Source: an uncultured Rikenella sp. (lineage in GTDB: Bacteria > Bacteroidota > Bacteroidia > Bacteroidales > Rikenellaceae). From it: 50,316 nucleotides of DNA. Position 1 is the first letter of the stretch. Each line of letters starts with the position of its first letter. The translations under genes and the position numbers were made by a program. Below are positions 46,866 through 50,316 of the stretch, piece after piece. The notes beneath the pieces were generated by a model. It was not told the DNA's origin, did not search any database, and saw nothing but the letters and a program-made list of their open reading frames with translations. The DNA lies in NCBI RefSeq assembly GCF_910579375.1, contig NZ_CAJTUJ010000004.1:1-50316 (forward strand). The letters run 5' to 3'.

Positions 46866-46876
46866 AAAGGGGACTA
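46856..46876 (+). repeat. Putative integrase arm-site repeats, right end
   Basis: GGGGGACTAAAAAGGGGACTA-like pair overlapping the integrase stop codon, in the same orientation as 3091-3111 (one base difference in one copy). It may tie integrase binding to the end of its own gene. Confidence 0.6.
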
Positions 46877-46979
46877 AATTGCGATTTCTTGCATAGAAAA
46901 CGGCGCAATTTCTTCTCTCATAGAAATCTTAATAGTAAGGGAATCAATTCTTTTCCTTTCTCAAGAGAAATATCACAGC

Positions 46980-46999
46980 TCCTGTCCTGGGCACAAAAA
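46980..46999 (+). repeat. attR core
   Basis: Same 20 bases as attL (3030-3049). The tRNA fragment here is only the 3' end; the functional tRNA is at attL. Confidence 0.92.
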
Positions 47000-47031
47000 G
47001 GCTGTCGATCGTTTGATCGACAGCCTTTTTT
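47000..47031. terminator. Original host terminator of tRNA-Leu (at attR)
   Basis: GGCTGTCGATC and GATCGACAGCC, an 11-bp stem with GTTT loop, flanked by A and T tracts. Same design as the phage-side terminator at 3051-3082. Confidence 0.85.
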
Positions 47032-47040
47032 GTTTTTCCC

Positions 47041-47304
47041 GGCAACTCCATCGCCTTTCGATACCCCGCCCCGGGCTACCGCGACTCAGGGGAACAAAAT
47101 CGACTGGGAGCACTGTACGGCGTCGGCAACTGCGGGTACAGCTGGTCATCCACTGCCGACGGAATCAACGGTTTCGATTTGGATTTCCGGATGACATGGT
47201 CCGAGGCGAGCTATCCGAGTCGCCGCGGCTACGGTTTTCAGTTGCGGTGCCTCTCGGAATCAACGGAGCAGGAGAGCTTTCGACGGAACCGATTGGGGAC
47301 TTAG
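47041..47304 (+). pseudogene. Cassette 1, lectin-like (FISUMP-type) C-terminal fragment
   Basis: No start codon. The frame reads AFRYPAPGYRDSG, GALYGVGNCGYSWSS, then YGFQLRCLSE, where the same place in cassettes 2 and 3 has a stop; here TAA is TCA and the frame runs on to a stop at 47302. The G-Y-x-W-S-S and (G)F-x-L-R-C-L-S-E pattern is that of the C-terminal part of Fibrobacter succinogenes paralogous-domain/DUF1566-like proteins. Likely a gene remnant or silent cassette. Confidence 0.6.
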
Positions 47305-47369
47305 AACCCGGGCTTGGGCCCGCTTTCCTATTCAGATTTTGCGGGACGCTGAACCGCACGACCGAACAC

Positions 47370-48509
47370 TCACCGCTGCGCCGCATGGCGCAGAAAGCGG
47401 TTCCGCAACCAGGCCCGAACCGGCTCGTCGAAGAGTTTCAGGAATCCGTAAGCCAGCACGACACACCCGACTCCCACGGCGATCATCAGGGGCCAGCTCT
47501 CCTGCCATCCCAGATCGTGCTCTTTCACGTAAGCCATGAACAGATAGACGAACGGATAATGAATGATATAGAGCGGGAACGAAATTTCGCCCAGAAACTT
47601 ACATATCCCGACCGACACTTTGCCCCGGATCGGGCTGCCCGCTCCCGCCAACACAATCAGTGGAAACAGGAACAGAATACTGATCGACTCATACAGCCCG
47701 TTGAGCCACAATCGCTGCTCGCCTCCCAGCCGCGGGAAAAACAGAATCGCCGCCAACACCGACGAACAGAGCCAAAAACCGCCCGGAATCCGAATCCGCC
47801 GCCCCAGCCGAAAGAGCAACAGCCCGCCAAAGAACGGATAGAGCAGTCGCACCATTCCGATCCCGAACTGCCGGCCCGTCAGCTCGTGCCCGCCGAGCAC
47901 GCTGCCGTCCGAACTGCCCACCGCCATCCACAGCAACGCAACGCCTGACGCAGCCACGAACGCAACCAGCACGCGTTTCGAGAATCGCCTCACGACCGCC
48001 GCATAGAGGAGGTTGCCGATGTATTCAAAGAAGAGCGACCAGGCCGGCCCGTTCAGGGGAAACATCTCGTGCCACGGCTGACGAATCGCCGCCGTTGTCG
48101 GAATCAGCAGGCAGCCGGCCAGCATGACCAGCAGCATCTGCCAGACGGGCACCTCTCCGATTTGAGGGAACATCTTTCCGGCGCCGAAATAAAAGCACAA
48201 TCCCCCGATCACCGCCCCGACGACGACCATCGGCTGGAGCCGAATGACGCGTCGCTTGCAGAAATCCCAGAGGGTCATCCGTCCCCAGCGGTCGTCGTAG
48301 GCATAGCCGATCACGAAGCCCGAGAGGACGAAAAAGAAATCGACGGCCAGATAGCCGTGGTTGATGAACGGCACGACATAGAGCGGATCGACGGCGTAGA
48401 TTTCGAAGAGGTGGAAGGCTACGACGATCAGGGCCGCCACGCCGCGCAGGCCGTCGAGAATCTCGTAGTGCGGTTTTTGCGGGAATTGCAGGGGTAAATT
48501 GGAGGTCAT
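47370..48509 (-). CDS. Acyltransferase family 3 (OafA-like) membrane protein
   Basis: 379 residues from the ATG of MTSNLPLQFPQKPHYEILDG. About ten membrane segments. The N-terminal ILDGLRGVAALIVVAFHLFE contains the conserved Arg/His of the family; FFFVLSGFVIGYAYDDRWGR and RRVIRLQPMVVVG follow, and SLFFEYIGNLLYA is the expected conserved block. Such proteins transfer acyl groups to surface polysaccharides or other membrane-side substrates. Host gene outside the prophage. Confidence 0.9.
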   Translation of the reverse strand: MTSNLPLQFPQKPHYEILDGLRGVAALIVVAFHLFEIYAVDPLYVVPFINHGYLAVDFFFVLSGFVIGYAYDDRWGRMTLWDFCKRRVIRLQPMVVVGAVIGGLCFYFGAGKMFPQIGEVPVWQMLLVMLAGCLLIPTTAAIRQPWHEMFPLNGPAWSLFFEYIGNLLYAAVVRRFSKRVLVAFVAASGVALLWMAVGSSDGSVLGGHELTGRQFGIGMVRLLYPFFGGLLLFRLGRRIRIPGGFWLCSSVLAAILFFPRLGGEQRLWLNGLYESISILFLFPLIVLAGAGSPIRGKVSVGICKFLGEISFPLYIIHYPFVYLFMAYVKEHDLGWQESWPLMIAVGVGCVVLAYGFLKLFDEPVRAWLRNRFLRHAAQR

Positions 48510-48613
48510 ACGAAAAGCGTGAGGGTTAGTTTCCGGTTTCCGGAGGTTCACCCGCAAAGATATGACAGAACGGGGCCTCGAAAATTTGTCCTACATCAAA
48601 ATCCGCCCGCGCC

Positions 48614-49183
48614 TCACCGCCCTTCGCCCGCGCGCAACCGGCTGAGCGTTGAAAGCGTAATCCCCAGATAGGAAGCGATGTAGCTCAGATTGGCCCGCCG
48701 ACAGACATCGGGAAACTGTCTCCGAAAGGCCTCGTACCGCTCCCGAGCGGGCAGTGCCAGCCGCTCCTGATGGCTGCGATGGAGGCGGCGATATTCGTTC
48801 TGGTGGGCGATCCGCCCCCAGTTGCATAGTTCGAGGTTGGTCTCCCACAGGCGTGTGAGCTCGGCCAGCGGAATACGGTAGGCTTCGACCTCCTCCAGCG
48901 TCTCGACCTCCTCTTCGCTCGGTCGACCGTAGTAGAGTTCGTCCATGCTGAAGACGATGCCGCCTTCGACCGAAAAGGAGGTGGTCACCTCCTCGCCGTC
49001 CACCACCCAGTAGGAGCGGGTCATGCCCTGTTCGATAAAATAGGCGTACCGGTTATACTCGCCTTTGCGAATCAGCCGATAACGTTTGGGGAAACGACAC
49101 GGAACGACGACGGACTCCAGTTCGCGCACCGTCTGGTCGGAAAGGGGCCACTGCGACCGAATCGTATCTATCACTTTTTTCAT
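48614..49183 (-). CDS. Crp/Fnr-family transcription regulator
   Basis: 189 residues, from the ATG of MKKVIDTIRSQWPLSDQTVR. Cyclic-nucleotide-type beta barrel in residues about 20-115 (YRLIRKGEYNRYAYFIEQGM), then helical linker and an HTH ending (ANLSYIASYLGITLSTLSRL). No conserved cAMP-binding set is visible, as in many Bacteroidota members of the family. Divergent from the lectin-like cassettes on the right; the region between has an inverted repeat GGTCGAC...GTCGACC (49211-49260) that could be a regulator site. Confidence 0.88.
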   Translation of the reverse strand: MKKVIDTIRSQWPLSDQTVRELESVVVPCRFPKRYRLIRKGEYNRYAYFIEQGMTRSYWVVDGEEVTTSFSVEGGIVFSMDELYYGRPSEEEVETLEEVEAYRIPLAELTRLWETNLELCNWGRIAHQNEYRRLHRSHQERLALPARERYEAFRRQFPDVCRRANLSYIASYLGITLSTLSRLRAGEGR

Positions 49184-49364
49184 CGTCAATCGTTCCGCCC
49201 GTCACGGTTTCTGAAGGTCGACTTCTTTCCGGCGATGGGCCTCTTTCCGGAGGTCGACCGAAGATGGGGCTTTTTGTACGCGGCAAATGCGATCATAAAT
49301 ATAGCACATATTCCGATTCCCGCCTCTCGGAGGGGCAAAACATCCTCATTTCTCCCACATCTAA

Positions 49365-49577
49365 AACAAGTTCCGAGGGGCCGCCCCGGGCTTCCGCGAC
49401 ACGGGCTACTATGGGCGTTTGGGGGTGTTGTCGGGCACCGGGTACTACGGTTACAGCTGGTCGTCCGGGGCCGACGGTACTGATGGCATATACTTGCGTT
49501 TCGGCGTGACGTACCACAATCGCAACCACAAAGGCAGCCGCGGCCACGCTCTTCAGTTGCGTTGCCTCTCGGAATAA
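49365..49577 (+). pseudogene. Cassette 2, lectin-like C-terminal fragment
   Basis: Frame opens after an in-frame TAA at 49362; no credible start. It reads AAPGFRDTGYYGRLG, GYYGYSWSSGADG, and HALQLRCLSE then TAA. It aligns with cassettes 1 and 3 at conserved places and differs strongly at the loop residues between. Confidence 0.6.
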
Positions 49578-49618
49578 ACGAGAAGGCGGAGTCATTTAGG
49601 GTAGAGGCGGCCATTAAA

Positions 49619-49816
49619 ATGCCCTATGGGCGAGCCCCGGGCCACCGCGGCATCGGCGATGGCGCATTGTGGTATGTCGGTAATAGCGGCTACAGCTGGG
49701 CTTCGCAGATCAGTGGCTCCAATGGCATGTACTTAGGCTTCTACGCGACGGAACTCCGCCCTTGCAACACGGCAGGTCATGCTTTCGGTTTTCCGTTGCG
49801 TTGCCTCTCGGAATAA
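49619..49816 (+). pseudogene. Cassette 3, lectin-like C-terminal fragment
   Basis: 65 codons from the ATG of MPYGRAPGHRGIGDGALWYV through GYSWAS to FGFPLRCLSE and TAA. It has a start but no N-terminal domain or signal peptide, so it is not a complete adhesin-type protein. Same pattern as cassettes 1 and 2; could also be expressed as a small protein. Confidence 0.55.
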
Positions 49817-50316
49817 ACGGGCTGCGGGCCCACGGTGGGCAAAGGAGTGGAACAACCCTGAGTAACTGACCTCTCAACCCTGCATTTAAGTTGCATCCCT
49901 GCGGTTCGAAGAACCGCCCGGGCCGGAGCCACCCCAGGCGTAGGGCCGCAACTTCGCGGAGCTCGTTCGGCCCACGCTGGCTCCGACCCGAATCACAAGT
50001 GGACACCCCTATCTATTAAGTAAAAGCGCGCCCCAAAGGGTCGCAAAAGCTCAACCAACAAATCAGCCCAAACCACGACAAAAGTTCAGCCCAATTCTGT
50101 TGAGTTCGGCCTGCGGCGTCCGGCCCGGGCATCATAGACGCCCCGCCGCAAGCCCGGCGACCCTTTGGGTCGCAAGAGCACAGCCCATTTACCGTCTCCC
50201 ATTCGGTGACATTCGCTCTCGGTGTGCCCCCTCGCACTGCTAATGCGTCACTCTGCATCGCGCTATTAGCTCTTAGTCTTAGCTGTTCGCCGCCAGCGGT
50301 GAATGCAACGAGCTCC
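49817..50316. other. Gene-poor end of the window
   Basis: No convincing gene. It contains two related inverted repeats, GCGCCCCAAAGGGTCGC (50028-50044) and the perfect GCGACCC-TTT-GGGTCGC (50157-50173), both followed by AA(A/G)AGC. Role unknown. Confidence 0.5.

Larger units (their letters stand above)
3030..46999. mobile_element. Tail-bearing (siphovirus-like) prophage integrated in tRNA-Leu
   Basis: About 44 kb between two copies of a 20-bp core. It contains integrase, repressor and divergent early operon, replication genes, terminase, portal, capsid with protease, tape measure, tail tip, fibres and a lysis cassette, in the modular order of a temperate tailed phage. There is a tape measure but no sheath or baseplate set, so a siphovirus is most likely. 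No core gene is obviously missing. The only visible lesion is a 17-bp duplication at the tape-measure 3' end. Whether it still excises is not known from sequence. Confidence 0.95.

Noticed and set aside
47041..49816. Active diversity-generating retroelement
   Set aside because: No reverse transcriptase or template repeat seen in the window; only fragment cassettes are present.

Overview
The window looks like chromosome of a GC-rich member of the Bacteroidota, most likely Alistipes or another Rikenellaceae. The reasons are a Bacteroidota-type DnaK, several promoters of the phylum-specific form TTTG-N19/20-TAnnTTTG, and high GC outside a few AT-rich islands. Species is inference.

Layout. Positions 1-3043 are host: dnaK (minus), a YjjG-like HAD phosphatase and tRNA-Leu(CAG) (plus). 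A complete-looking 44 kb prophage (about 3030-46999) is integrated in the 3' end of that tRNA and bounded by a 20-bp direct repeat. From 47000 to the end is host again: an acyltransferase-3 membrane protein, a Crp/Fnr-type regulator, and three start-less or very short cassettes that share a lectin-like C-terminal pattern ending in RCLSE.

Prophage organisation. At the right end, a divergent switch (44978-45127) separates a plus-strand lysogeny unit (XRE repressor, tyrosine integrase) from a minus-strand early operon: Cro-like HTH, LuxR-type HTH, cytosine methyltransferase, antirepressor, Toprim/ATPase primase-helicase and a DnaA-domain-IV-like protein. A terminator (37036) and a 294-bp array of 11 GGTTAC hexamers, a candidate origin, follow. 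The minus-strand late region then runs leftward: S49 protease, capsid, ParB-methyltransferase, terminase, portal, connectors, tape measure, tail tip and fibre proteins, then holin candidate, M15 endolysin and a unimolecular spanin candidate. The tape measure and absence of sheath genes indicate a siphovirus.

Cargo. Between the connector and tail genes (17509-21930) lies a block of independently expressed cargo, AT-rich in its right part: a three-gene toxin-antitoxin-SecB-like chaperone operon with its own promoter, palindromic operator and terminator; a secreted protein with a BamE/SmpA-like C terminus, with its own promoter and terminator; a compact structured RNA of about 155 nt with its own promoter; and a small membrane protein with promoter and terminator. 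A further membrane-protein gene is inserted on the plus strand at 10064. This block, with the RNA at its centre, is the least ordinary part of the window.

Other notable points are a 17-bp tandem duplication that appears to have split the tape-measure gene, matched terminators at both prophage ends, and integrase arm-site-like repeats at both ends. Functions are assigned by reading motifs only; no database search was run.
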